DNA of 58,054 nt. Origin: Brevibacterium spongiae (GTDB lineage Bacteria; Actinomycetota; Actinomycetes; Actinomycetales; Brevibacteriaceae). The notes beneath the pieces are model-generated. The model was not told the DNA's origin. It worked only from the letters and a program-made list of their open reading frames with translations, and ran no database searches. Where the stretch lies: positions 1-58,054 of the forward strand of contig NZ_CP093444.1 in NCBI RefSeq assembly GCF_026168515.1, read 5' to 3'. Position numbers and translations under genes: made by a program. Below, piece by piece: positions 8,334-16,293 of the stretch. Each line of letters begins with the position of its first letter. Within the stretch, counting starts at the first letter, position 1.

Positions 8334-9779
8334 ATGAGTCTACCGTTCGAGATTCCTCCGGTTCCTGACGAGTCTGCCAAGCAGTCACCGTTCACCCCCA
8401 CGTTCGGTGCGATCCCGCCGCTGTTGGCTGATCGGCAGAATCTGATCAATGATTTCGCCTACGCCCTTGATAGTGGCCCCGGGGCGCGGGGGAGAGCAAC
8501 CCTGGTGACCGGGACTCGTGGTGTGGGAAAGTCAGTCATGCTCAGAGTCTTCCGCGAGGTCGCGGACTCTCGGCAATGGCTGACAGTCAGTGCACAGGCA
8601 ACGCCGGGGTTCGTCGATCGATTGACCACGGCCCGCCTGCCAGAGGCTCTGTCGAAGATGGACACCGCGAACACCCGGCAGACGCGCGTGAAAGGTGGCA
8701 GCTTCTCGGCGCTGGGATTTGGTGGCAGCGTCAATACCGAAACGGAGAATACAGCTCCGGTCACACCGGACTTCCAGCACCAGCTCATGCGCACGCTCGA
8801 GGTCCTCGATGAGCACGGGACCGGCCTGTTGTTGACCTTGGACGAGGTGCACCGGTCACAGCTGGGGGAGCTGCAGGAGGTGACCGACGCACTCTCGACG
8901 GCGGTCGCTGATGGCGCACCGTTCGCATTCGCGGCCGCCGGACTGCCCGAGACGATCAACGGCTTGGTCAACGAAGAAGTCTCGACATTCCTACGACGTG
9001 CCGAGCGCGTCAACCTTGGCAATCTTTCGCCCGATGGCTCAGCTGCAGGTCTGCGAGCTCCGATCGAGGCAGCCGGCAAACACATTGGTGACGAAGCCTT
9101 GTCTGCGGCTGTGGAGTCGTCGTCGAACTACCCGTATCTGGTGCAGTTGATCGGTGATAACTCGTGGAGGGCTGCTGGACCGGCCGAGGAGATCACGCTC
9201 GACCATGTCCGCGAGGCAGCGGAATCGGCGAAAGAGACGATGTTTCGCCAGATTCATGAGCCGACGCTTGCGAATCTCCCGGAACGTGAGCGGCAGTACG
9301 TGGCGGCCATGGGCGCCAGTGATGGGCCAGCGCGTACCGCGTCGGTGGCTGACCAGATGGGTGTGCCTACCTCTCATGCCGGTGTGTTCCGCGACAGCCT
9401 CATCAATCGCGGCGTCATCACCTCACCGCGTCGCGGGCAGGTCGAGTTCAGCATTCCCTACACCGCGGACTTCCTGCGCTCAGAGCAGTCGAAAGCGGAG
9501 GCGACGTCGACGCGCGGGTTATGGTACTCGACCCAGTCTGAGCGAGCTTCCTCGACCGCTGAAACGGCGGCACCAGGCAGGGAAAACACGCGCGGTGGCC
9601 GGTCACCGATGGCTACCGGCCTGAACGATGCCCAGGCAGCCGAATCCATCGCTCAGGCTCGGAAGAACCATGCGGCCGGCACCGACCGACCGACGGGACC
9701 GCCCACTTCGGGGGCGTCATCGCAGTCGGCATATAGACCACCACAGCAACGCTCAACCGATCAAGGCATTGAACGATAG
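8334..9779 (+). CDS. AAA-family ATPase with a shared C-terminal plasmid motif
   Basis: This 481-residue P-loop ATPase has Walker A GTRGVGKSV near residue 62, Walker B LLLTLDEVH near residue 165 and a sensor-like FAFAAAGLP segment. An ORC/archaeal-NTPase-like arrangement with a C-terminal winged-helix region (MGVPTSHAGVFRDSLINRG) follows. The last 90 residues are disordered and contain DAQAAESIAQARKN, 50 residues from the end, a motif repeated in three other plasmid proteins. ATG 8334 is preferred to the TTG at 8331 (AGGGAAAG upstream). The next gene starts 11 bp after its stop. Its role is unknown; a DNA-remodelling or transfer role is inferred from position. Confidence 0.8.
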   Translation: MSLPFEIPPVPDESAKQSPFTPTFGAIPPLLADRQNLINDFAYALDSGPGARGRATLVTGTRGVGKSVMLRVFREVADSRQWLTVSAQATPGFVDRLTTARLPEALSKMDTANTRQTRVKGGSFSALGFGGSVNTETENTAPVTPDFQHQLMRTLEVLDEHGTGLLLTLDEVHRSQLGELQEVTDALSTAVADGAPFAFAAAGLPETINGLVNEEVSTFLRRAERVNLGNLSPDGSAAGLRAPIEAAGKHIGDEALSAAVESSSNYPYLVQLIGDNSWRAAGPAEEITLDHVREAAESAKETMFRQIHEPTLANLPERERQYVAAMGASDGPARTASVADQMGVPTSHAGVFRDSLINRGVITSPRRGQVEFSIPYTADFLRSEQSKAEATSTRGLWYSTQSERASSTAETAAPGRENTRGGRSPMATGLNDAQAAESIAQARKNHAAGTDRPTGPPTSGASSQSAYRPPQQRSTDQGIER

Positions 9780-9789
9780 GAGCACGATC

Positions 9790-11268
9790 ATGATCAATCC
9801 ACGCACGCTGCACACGTTTGAGGTTGAAGCAGCTGAGTTGCCGGTAGGTGATTGGACAGCGCACCGAGATTTGGCGCAGGAGGCCGTCGAAGCTGGCTAC
9901 GCTGCTGAGCTGACCCAGAAAGTCAGCAATGATGTGGGAGACGAGGTGGCCCTCACTCATTCGTTGCGGTTCCTCGAACCTGACGAAGTGGTTGCGTTCG
10001 ATGAGGGAATCCACGAGTCGGAAGACGCAATGGGTGGATCTGTGTCGGTGGAGCAGTTCACGCCGGAACGTGCCCATGGGTTCTACGGGCAGCGCACTCC
10101 TTTGGAATTCTCGCCGGTCCAGGATGACTGGCCGGATACGGCAAGTATTCGTCTCAGTCATCGTGGGAAGGATTCGGTGCATTCGACTCTGACCCAGGCG
10201 CTTGAAACCGTTCTACGTGAGCAGACTGATCTTGCGTGGATACCCCCGAAACACCACGCTGGATTCGACCCCGACGGCCCACTGCGTGCTGACAACGACT
10301 CTCCACTTCTGCTTGACCCAAGTGGTGCTGTGGTCGCGGATCATGTCCTGGACGCGTTCCGCGCCGTGGCGGTTGCTGAAGGACAAAGCATCACCGTAGA
10401 GACTGGCCGCGAAGATCTTGGGGCAGTGTTTACAGCCAGCTTCAATTCGTATGGGGAGTGGGAGCTTGGCCATACTGATGCGGAGGCAAGCCACACACTT
10501 AAGGATGTTGGACCAATCAAGGGTGACTATGTTCCCCTCGAAGTTTCGGCTGCCTTTGAGACACATGCTGAGTCCGTCGATCGACGGGCGCGCGTCGAGG
10601 AATCACGCGATTACGGTCAAGCACGCCACGACGGTGATGCTTTCGCCGAGCAGCTTCTCACTGCCAGCTCAGGCACGGGGGAAGAAGCGAACGCTGCTCG
10701 GCTTGCTCATGCAACCGAAGTGGTCGCCGAGTATGAGCGACGTGAGGCACGGGCCTATGCCGACGCACCGTCGTCGACGCAAGAGCCATATGTCGGCCCT
10801 GAACCTGTACTCGACCGGTTGGTGATTGCAAACGGTGGGGATCTGAATGCGACAGTGCATTCAGAGGACTTCAGCCCTGCGGTACAGCGTCTTCTGGGAC
10901 GGGCGGCACACGAATATTTTGTCAGTGACGAAGCTGGCGGCAGGTATGAATTTTGGCAGCCAGGCGAAGACGATCGTACCCATGTCGCCGAAGCAGTCGA
11001 GCAGGTGAAAGCCCGTTTTGTAAAAGCGGGAGTCGCTGAGGAACACCAAGCCCCGGCAAACTCAACTAGTCCCTCGGCTGCTTCAAAATCGGTCGATGCG
11101 CAGGCGTTGAGTTCGTTCGAACAGGTGTTGAAAAACCGTCCTCAGGCGGGTCCCAAAGCCGGCCTGAATGCGCGTGAGCCCCATTCCGACCGTGCATTCG
11201 CTCGAACCGATGGCCCATCGGAGTCGAAGAGCCAAGACTGGGGATTGGCGGGATCTCCGCCATTTTAA
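9790..11268 (+). CDS. Hypothetical acidic protein cotranscribed with the AAA ATPase, with the shared C-terminal motif
   Basis: I do not recognise this 492-residue protein. It is acidic, without membrane segments, and its first 380 residues look folded. A linker follows, then DAQALSSFEQVLKN starting 57 residues from the end and a Pro/Ser/Arg-rich tail. AGGAG overlapping the previous stop sets the ATG at 9790, so the two genes form a pair. The shared motif links it to the ATPase, the coiled-coil gene at 15184 and the DarB-like gene at 40344. Confidence 0.75.
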   Translation: MINPRTLHTFEVEAAELPVGDWTAHRDLAQEAVEAGYAAELTQKVSNDVGDEVALTHSLRFLEPDEVVAFDEGIHESEDAMGGSVSVEQFTPERAHGFYGQRTPLEFSPVQDDWPDTASIRLSHRGKDSVHSTLTQALETVLREQTDLAWIPPKHHAGFDPDGPLRADNDSPLLLDPSGAVVADHVLDAFRAVAVAEGQSITVETGREDLGAVFTASFNSYGEWELGHTDAEASHTLKDVGPIKGDYVPLEVSAAFETHAESVDRRARVEESRDYGQARHDGDAFAEQLLTASSGTGEEANAARLAHATEVVAEYERREARAYADAPSSTQEPYVGPEPVLDRLVIANGGDLNATVHSEDFSPAVQRLLGRAAHEYFVSDEAGGRYEFWQPGEDDRTHVAEAVEQVKARFVKAGVAEEHQAPANSTSPSAASKSVDAQALSSFEQVLKNRPQAGPKAGLNAREPHSDRAFARTDGPSESKSQDWGLAGSPPF

Positions 11269-11412
11269 GATCAGCACTCCACGGTTGCTGATCGAAATGG
11301 TGTCATTCCAAAGGAGTCCAACCAGGCCACCACAAGTGCAGGTCACGGAGTATGTCACTGCAGAGGCGACGCACCCCGTGACCGAGTGTGGTAACTGATT
11401 TTTTGAGGGCAA

Positions 11413-11437
11413 CTGGATTCTAGCGAAGCGAATCCAG
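11413..11437. promoter_or_regulatory. Inverted repeat upstream of the resolvase gene, candidate res or operator site
   Basis: CTGGATTC (11413-11420) and GAATCCAG (11430-11437) are perfect arms around 9 nt, 26 bp before the resolvase start. A second repeat, GATCAGC/GCTGATC, lies at 11270-11294 after the previous gene. Serine resolvases usually bind such repeats next to their own gene, so this 190-bp gap may be the res site. Confidence 0.45.
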
Positions 11438-11462
11438 GCGGCAGATTGTTACGAGAGGAAGT

Positions 11463-12068
11463 GTGCCGGTGACGGCCTATGGGTACGTTCGTGTCTCCAC
11501 AGTGGATCAGAATCCTGGCTTGCAGTTCGACGCGCTGCGCGCGTTAGGCATCGACGATGACCACATGTTCATCGACCACATTTCCGGTTCGACCAAGAAC
11601 CGTCCGGCACTCGATCGACTCATGGCCACTCTCGTCGAGGGAGACGAAGTGGTTGTATGGAAGCTCGATCGCCTGGGTCGATCGACCCAACATCTCATCG
11701 AGACCATCGAGTTGTTCAAGACCAGGGGAGTGGCATTCCGATCCGTGACTGACCCGGTGGACACGACGACGCCGGCTGGCAATCTGGTGTTCCAGATTTT
11801 TGCAGCTCTGGCAGAGTTCGAGCGTGCACTTATCGTCGAGCGCACGCAGGCCGGACTTGAAGCCGCGCGTGCGAATGGCCGTCATGGTGGCCGCAAGTCC
11901 AACATCAGTCCAGAGGCTGCCGCACACATTCGGAAGCTGCGCGATGACAATTGGACGGTCCGACAGATTGCGAAAGTTGTGCGCGTGAGTCCGTCGGCTG
12001 TGAGTCGTTTGCTTCGTGGAGAGATCGAGCCGAATCCCGATCTTGGGAAGAAGAAACGTTCCGCCTAG
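11463..12068 (+). CDS. Serine recombinase (resolvase/invertase family)
   Basis: The 201-residue protein starts with YGYVRVST, where the catalytic Ser sits in the classic resolvase motif. It continues with VVWKLDRLGRS and the EFERALIVERTQAGL helix, and ends in a Hin-type HTH (TVRQIAKVVRVSPSAVSRLL). Its length is standard for small serine resolvases. The GTG at 11463 follows GAGAGGAAG. On a plasmid it would resolve multimers into monomers or serve a lost transposon. Confidence 0.93.
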   Translation: MPVTAYGYVRVSTVDQNPGLQFDALRALGIDDDHMFIDHISGSTKNRPALDRLMATLVEGDEVVVWKLDRLGRSTQHLIETIELFKTRGVAFRSVTDPVDTTTPAGNLVFQIFAALAEFERALIVERTQAGLEAARANGRHGGRKSNISPEAAAHIRKLRDDNWTVRQIAKVVRVSPSAVSRLLRGEIEPNPDLGKKKRSA

Positions 12069-12134
12069 TGTTCGTGATGATGCAACGGGGTCATCGGCGT
12101 CTTGGTATCGACGTGGCTGACTCTCCTGTGCTGC

Positions 12135-12323
12135 GGGTGATTTCTTCCACGATGCTGAGGTGGCCGTGAGGGCAGTGTCAATGTCGGCACTACGTGCCCT
12201 CCTGCGGCGAAAACTTGTCTCCTTAACGCTCGTTCCTCGCTATAGAAAACTTTTCGCCTCCGTCGGGTTCCCTCGGTGACACTGCCCTCACGGCCACCTC
12301 CGGGCGCTTCGTGCAATCACCCA
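12135..12323. repeat. Long interrupted palindrome (about 190 bp) of unknown role
   Basis: A perfect 23-bp inverted repeat joins 12158-12180 and 12277-12299. Outside it GGGTGATT (about 12135-12142) pairs with AATCACCC. Inside it GGCGAAAA (about 12206) pairs with TTTTCGCC (about 12251). Folded as single-stranded DNA or RNA this gives one long stem with internal loops. It lies between the resolvase and a redoxin gene and holds no ORF I can support. It could be a miniature inverted-repeat element, a single-strand origin or a structured RNA. Confidence 0.75.
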
Positions 12324-12345
12324 CTTTGAAGCACAGGAGGACATC

Positions 12346-12570
12346 ATGAACATCGAATTCTGGACCAAAACTAACTGCCCCAGGTGCCGCTCAACAGCAC
12401 GAGTTCTCGACGACCGTGACGTGACGATCACATACCGCAGTTTCGATGACGAGCCTGGTCTCGTCGACGAAGCAAAGGCGCTCGGATTCTCCGAGGCACC
12501 CGTGGTCATCACTCCAGATGACGCTTGGTCGGGATACCGACCCGACAAGCTGATCGGGTTGCCGAAGTGA
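12346..12570 (+). CDS. NrdH-like glutaredoxin
   Basis: The 74-residue thioredoxin-fold protein has active site CPRC at about residues 11-14, a cis-Pro in EAPVVI and the NrdH-type C-terminal WSGYRPDKL that mediates thioredoxin-reductase recognition. NrdH reduces class Ib ribonucleotide reductase. No nrdEF gene is present, so it would work with host enzymes or another disulfide substrate. A strong ribosome site (CAGGAGGAC) precedes it. A second, different NrdH-like gene is at 39325. Confidence 0.85.
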   Translation: MNIEFWTKTNCPRCRSTARVLDDRDVTITYRSFDDEPGLVDEAKALGFSEAPVVITPDDAWSGYRPDKLIGLPK

Positions 12571-12580
12571 TTCGGCAACA

Positions 12581-12612
12581 GTGAGGCCCGCACCAGATGG
12601 TACGGGCCTCAC
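12581..12612. terminator. Stem-loop between convergent genes
   Basis: GTGAGGCCCG (12581-12590) pairs with CGGGCCTCAC (12603-12612) around a 12-nt loop. It sits between the redoxin stop (12570) and the stop of the converging gene (12630), so it probably ends transcripts from both sides. Confidence 0.7.
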
Positions 12613-12629
12613 TTGCGTGTGGGTGTCGA

Positions 12630-12926
12630 CTACGCCGACACTTCTTGACCGTTGAGCGGTGTCACCGTCGCTGACTGATCTTTCGATTTCTTGGACTTCC
12701 GAGGTCCACTCTTACGAGTGAATCCCATCTTCTTCAACTCCGACTGCGACCAGCCGGACGCTAATGCCAGCTCGTAGGCATCGGACTCCTGCTGCTCGAT
12801 TTGGGTGATCTTCTCCTGAAGCGTGGCCTTTTCATCGCCGAGCTTCGCGAGCGACTTCACCGTGTCTCGGCGTTCTTTCATCATTGCTTCTGCAACGGCC
12901 AATGGATCATTCGTCTCGGTACTCAT
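12630..12926 (-). CDS. Small coiled-coil protein, hypothetical
   Basis: This 98-residue protein has a helical heptad-rich centre (KSLAKLGDEKATLQEKITQ), a short HTH-like ELALASGWSQSELKKMGF segment and a Lys-rich tail. ATG 12926 is chosen over the TTG at 12932 because AAGGAG lies 6 bp before it. It points away from the oriT/mob genes. A relaxosome accessory or DNA-binding role is possible from position and charge but unproven. Confidence 0.6.
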   Translation of the reverse strand: MSTETNDPLAVAEAMMKERRDTVKSLAKLGDEKATLQEKITQIEQQESDAYELALASGWSQSELKKMGFTRKSGPRKSKKSKDQSATVTPLNGQEVSA

Positions 12927-13033
12927 GATCAACTCCTTCGGTCTCCTGTCAGTGCAATTAGTCTCTCACGTGGCCAGCTGCGTTTCAACGGAATTCGCCG
13001 TTGCGAATACTCGATTAACCCGGCTACGCGGAC

Positions 13034-13150
13034 GCTCCGCCTCTACACCGAAAGGTGCCCCGGGCGGAGCGAGCTATACACTTATCCCGGGATAAGTGGC
13101 TCGGACCCTTGCGCTGCGCTTGGGCCGCTGTCACACTGAGAGTGTGTCGG
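13034..13150. other. Candidate origin of transfer (oriT)
   Basis: The gap before mobC is packed with dyad symmetry: GCTCCGCC/GGCGGAGC (13034-13041 and 13063-13070), the perfect 18-bp palindrome ACTTATCCCGGGATAAGT (13080-13097) and a small ACAC/GTGT hairpin near 13134-13146. The gap is flanked by the mobilisation genes. Inverted repeats next to mobC and a relaxase gene are the usual layout of oriT. I cannot identify the nick base. Confidence 0.6.
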
Positions 13151-13174
13151 TGCACTAGGCTGGAGGTGAAGTCA

Positions 13175-13558
13175 ATGTCAGAGCGCAAGCGCCAAGCTAA
13201 CGTCGAGGGCGGTCGCCCTGTTCGACGTGAAGTGACATTGACTCCCGTCCAGGACGGGCAGCTCGTTGTGGCCGCCGAGCGTGCTGGCCGGACGGTGCCG
13301 GCGTTTCTGGTTGAAGCCGGACTCAAGGCCGGCGGCTACCAGACAGAGACCGAACGGCGCGAAGGCATCTTCGCTCTGTTTCAGCTGCGCGAGCAGCTGG
13401 CTCGCATCGGTAACAACGTCAACCAGATGGCGAAGCTGCTCAACGCCGAGGGTGAAGTGCACGCCGATCTGCTCGCGACGCTGTCGGCGGTGCGCGAGAG
13501 GATCGCGATGGTCGACGATGTGGTCGAACTGTTCGCTGCGGAGCGTGACGAAACATGA
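13175..13558 (+). CDS. mobC: MobC-family mobilisation accessory protein
   Basis: The 127-residue protein has an N-terminal ribbon-helix-helix-like part (REVTLTPVQDGQLVVAAERAG) and the MobC signature LFQLREQLARIGNNVNQMAK followed by a C-terminal helix. MobC binds oriT and helps the relaxase open the strands. GGAGGTGA precedes the ATG at 13175. Its stop overlaps the relaxase start (ATGA, 13555-13558), so the two are translationally coupled. Confidence 0.88.
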   Translation: MSERKRQANVEGGRPVRREVTLTPVQDGQLVVAAERAGRTVPAFLVEAGLKAGGYQTETERREGIFALFQLREQLARIGNNVNQMAKLLNAEGEVHADLLATLSAVRERIAMVDDVVELFAAERDET

Positions 13559-15168
13559 TGCCCAACATCACCCGTGGCGGAAAGATGCCCGGCCTAATCA
13601 TGTACCTCGCTGGCCCCGGTCGAGCGAACGAACACACCAATCCCCACATCGTCGCCGGATCCGATCACGTCGCCGTCATGGTCGATGCCGGGGTAGAGCT
13701 GTCCCACGATGATGCGCTCGACATTGCTCGTGCTCTCGACCAACCGCGCAAGGCGTTCGGCACCAAGGTCACCTCTCCTGTCAAGGAATGGAACGAGGAG
13801 AAGGGGAAGCGGGAGACCGTCGGCCGCAAAGATTCACACGTGTGGCACTGTTCCCTGTCTTTGCGTTCGGATGAGGGCAAGCTTACCGACGCCGCGTGGG
13901 AGACGATCGCGAATGAGTTCGCGACCCGAATGGGTTTCATCGACCCCGACGGGGCGAAATCATCTCGGTGGGTGGCCATCCACCACGGGGCATCGAAGAA
14001 CGGCAATGACCACATCCACTTCGTTGCCCAGATGGTCACTGAGGATGGCTCCAAGGCCCGAACCCACAACGACTTCAAGCGCGCACAGCAGATCTGCAGC
14101 GAGTTGGAGAAGGAACACGGTCTGGCGATTACCGAGGGTCGCGAGACCGGGCAGGCGCTTTCGGCAGAGAAGCCAGGTGAGAAACGTCGCGCTGATCGTG
14201 AGCAGGCACCGTGGGTGGAGAAGATTGAGCTGCGTCGACGTTTGCGTGCGGCACTGGCTGGGTCGAAGTCGGAAGCGAACTTCGTGGCCCGAGTGTATGA
14301 GGCCGGGGTGATCATTCGACCCCGATTCGCTGAGGGCCGGACGAACGAAGTCACCGGCTACAGTGTGGCCTTGCCGGCCCCGGCCGGCAGTGACCGTTCC
14401 CCGATCTTCTACGCGCCCTCGAAGCTCGATAAGTCACTGTCCCTGCCGAAGGTCCGCGAGGCGCTGGGCACGTATTCCAATGGTGACCCGCAGGCTTTGG
14501 GCGTGTGGCAAGAACACCATCGGTCTACCCGAGCTGCAGCCAAGCCACGTATGGGTGCGGTGGATCGAGGTCTGCGGGAACGCGTGCAGCAGGGTCGCGT
14601 CACACACGCTGATCTCGCAAGGATCTTCGCGGCTGGGTCGATGAAGTACGAGATCAACAAGCCTGGGCCACTGGCACAGATGAGTGAAGCTCATGCCCAG
14701 GTGGCCATGAATCCTCCGGCCTATGGGTACATGTCGAGGCAGATGGACCGTGCCGCGTCGAAGAACGCGGCTGAGGGCTGGAACGCCATCCTCATGCAGG
14801 CTGCTCGTCTCTCACGTGTCATGGCCGACACCAACTTCGGCGGGAACCGTCCCCAGTTGGCGGCCGCGAGCGTTGCTCTGGGAGCCATGGTCGTGGCAGA
14901 GGCTCAGACCAGGCTGGACGAGGCCGCCGCGCGAGGTGCCGCCAGGCGTGAAGCTATGGCAGCCACCCAGTCTCAGACGCACGATGGTGGGACTCTGTCA
15001 CCAGATACGGGAATGAGTCGGCAGGAAGCCGAGCGGATGCAATCTCTGCTGCGCAGTCAGCGTGGACGGGGACCGACACCAGATCGAACTCCGTTGCAAC
15101 CTCCGACTGCGAAACCTCACCGCGCACCTGAGCAGGAGCGTGGACAGGATGAAGGCCGCGAGAGATAG
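13555..15168 (+). CDS. Relaxase (MobA/VirD2-type, Relaxase PF03432-like)
   Basis: This 537-residue protein nicks oriT and leads the strand into the recipient. The metal-binding histidine motif is NGNDHIHFVAQM at about residues 145-156, with an earlier HVWHCSLSL strand. The N-terminal nuclease domain spans roughly residues 1-190. The C-terminal half is helical and ends in a Pro/Arg-rich tail. SRQEAERMQSLLRSQ starts 50 residues from the end and resembles, without the KN pair, the motif shared by four other plasmid proteins at the same place. This would be the natural position of a secretion signal. Confidence 0.9.
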   Translation: MMPNITRGGKMPGLIMYLAGPGRANEHTNPHIVAGSDHVAVMVDAGVELSHDDALDIARALDQPRKAFGTKVTSPVKEWNEEKGKRETVGRKDSHVWHCSLSLRSDEGKLTDAAWETIANEFATRMGFIDPDGAKSSRWVAIHHGASKNGNDHIHFVAQMVTEDGSKARTHNDFKRAQQICSELEKEHGLAITEGRETGQALSAEKPGEKRRADREQAPWVEKIELRRRLRAALAGSKSEANFVARVYEAGVIIRPRFAEGRTNEVTGYSVALPAPAGSDRSPIFYAPSKLDKSLSLPKVREALGTYSNGDPQALGVWQEHHRSTRAAAKPRMGAVDRGLRERVQQGRVTHADLARIFAAGSMKYEINKPGPLAQMSEAHAQVAMNPPAYGYMSRQMDRAASKNAAEGWNAILMQAARLSRVMADTNFGGNRPQLAAASVALGAMVVAEAQTRLDEAAARGAARREAMAATQSQTHDGGTLSPDTGMSRQEAERMQSLLRSQRGRGPTPDRTPLQPPTAKPHRAPEQERGQDEGRER

Positions 15169-15183
15169 GGAAGGATGAGCACC

Positions 15184-16239
15184 ATGAGTGTCAACATGAA
15201 CGAAGACGAATCCGAAGTCGCTGAGGGCTTCACCCGTGTACTGCGCACCGCAATGATGGGCAGTATGCAGGTCCGTGAGGGCATGGAGCGGCGCAAGCAG
15301 CAGGTTGAGCGTGCAGCCGAGAAAGCAGCTGGGGAGCGGCAGGCCAAGGAACGTGAGCTGTTCCAGCGCAACGACAAGGTCGCCAGTGCTGTGCAGCGTG
15401 AAGTGCAGTCACCGATGTTTTGGAATCACGCCGATAACAAGCGGGTCGCTGACCTCGTGAGTGTGTCCCAGGAGCTCGCCGGCAAACACCCCCAAGCAGA
15501 TGCCGCCTACATGGGGGCGGCAGATGTGCTGCGCGATAAGTACGGCATCAAGCTTGATTCCATCATGAACGGTCCGGGCAACGGCACCGAGCGCCACGAT
15601 GCACTCCTGGCCGCTCTCGATGACCACAACGCGGCAGGCCGTCTGCGGGAGGAATCCGAGGAAGCCGATCTTGCGGCCGCGAAGTCGAAGCAGGACGTGG
15701 AGAACTCCACACCGGCTGAGGAAGAGAAGTACTCCGAGCATCTGCGCACCGCTGCCGCGTCTGAGGCACAGGCCGCTGACATGCCCGTTGAGCACTACTT
15801 GGATGCGCTGACCGATGAGCAGCGGGAGACTCTGTCGAGCGAAGCCGACAAAGGCATCGAGGACTCACCCGAGCGCGACGAACGCATCGACCACGCGAAG
15901 ACCCAGGTTGAGGCCTCCGAGGTTCCGGAGCGGAGTTATGACACCCAGGCGGAGGTCGCGAAAGACGACGCTGCCTTGGCCCAGAAGTCAGAGGGCGAAA
16001 ACCTCACTCGTGCCGCGCAGGCTCTGCCGGAGTCCGATCACCAGCAGGCGATGGACAAGCACCTCGCTAACGTGGCGAAGAAGGACCCTCAGGCCGCGAA
16101 CGCGAGGGGCCAGGCGTTGAAGAACGTGCCCGGATCCGGGAAAGACTACGTGAAGCAGTCCATGGACTCCACGGCCACACCGCGCAAGGCCGCGGGGCAG
16201 AAGCAGAACGCTGCCCGCGAGCACGTTCACCAGAGATAG
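15184..16239 (+). CDS. Charged coiled-coil protein downstream of the relaxase, with the shared C-terminal motif
   Basis: This is about 351 residues, very rich in Glu, Lys, Ala and Gln and almost wholly helical. I do not recognise the family. ATG 15184 is preferred to 15175 because GAAGGAT is then 7 bp upstream. It follows the relaxase by 15 bp and is probably cotranscribed. DPQAANARGQALKN lies 51 residues from the end and aligns without gaps with the motif in three other proteins. A relaxosome or transferred-protein role is inferred. Confidence 0.7.
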   Translation: MSVNMNEDESEVAEGFTRVLRTAMMGSMQVREGMERRKQQVERAAEKAAGERQAKERELFQRNDKVASAVQREVQSPMFWNHADNKRVADLVSVSQELAGKHPQADAAYMGAADVLRDKYGIKLDSIMNGPGNGTERHDALLAALDDHNAAGRLREESEEADLAAAKSKQDVENSTPAEEEKYSEHLRTAAASEAQAADMPVEHYLDALTDEQRETLSSEADKGIEDSPERDERIDHAKTQVEASEVPERSYDTQAEVAKDDAALAQKSEGENLTRAAQALPESDHQQAMDKHLANVAKKDPQAANARGQALKNVPGSGKDYVKQSMDSTATPRKAAGQKQNAAREHVHQR

Positions 16240-16293
16240 TTTGGGGCCGGAAATCGATTCTATTCCGACAACAATTACAGGGTGGTTGTGCGT

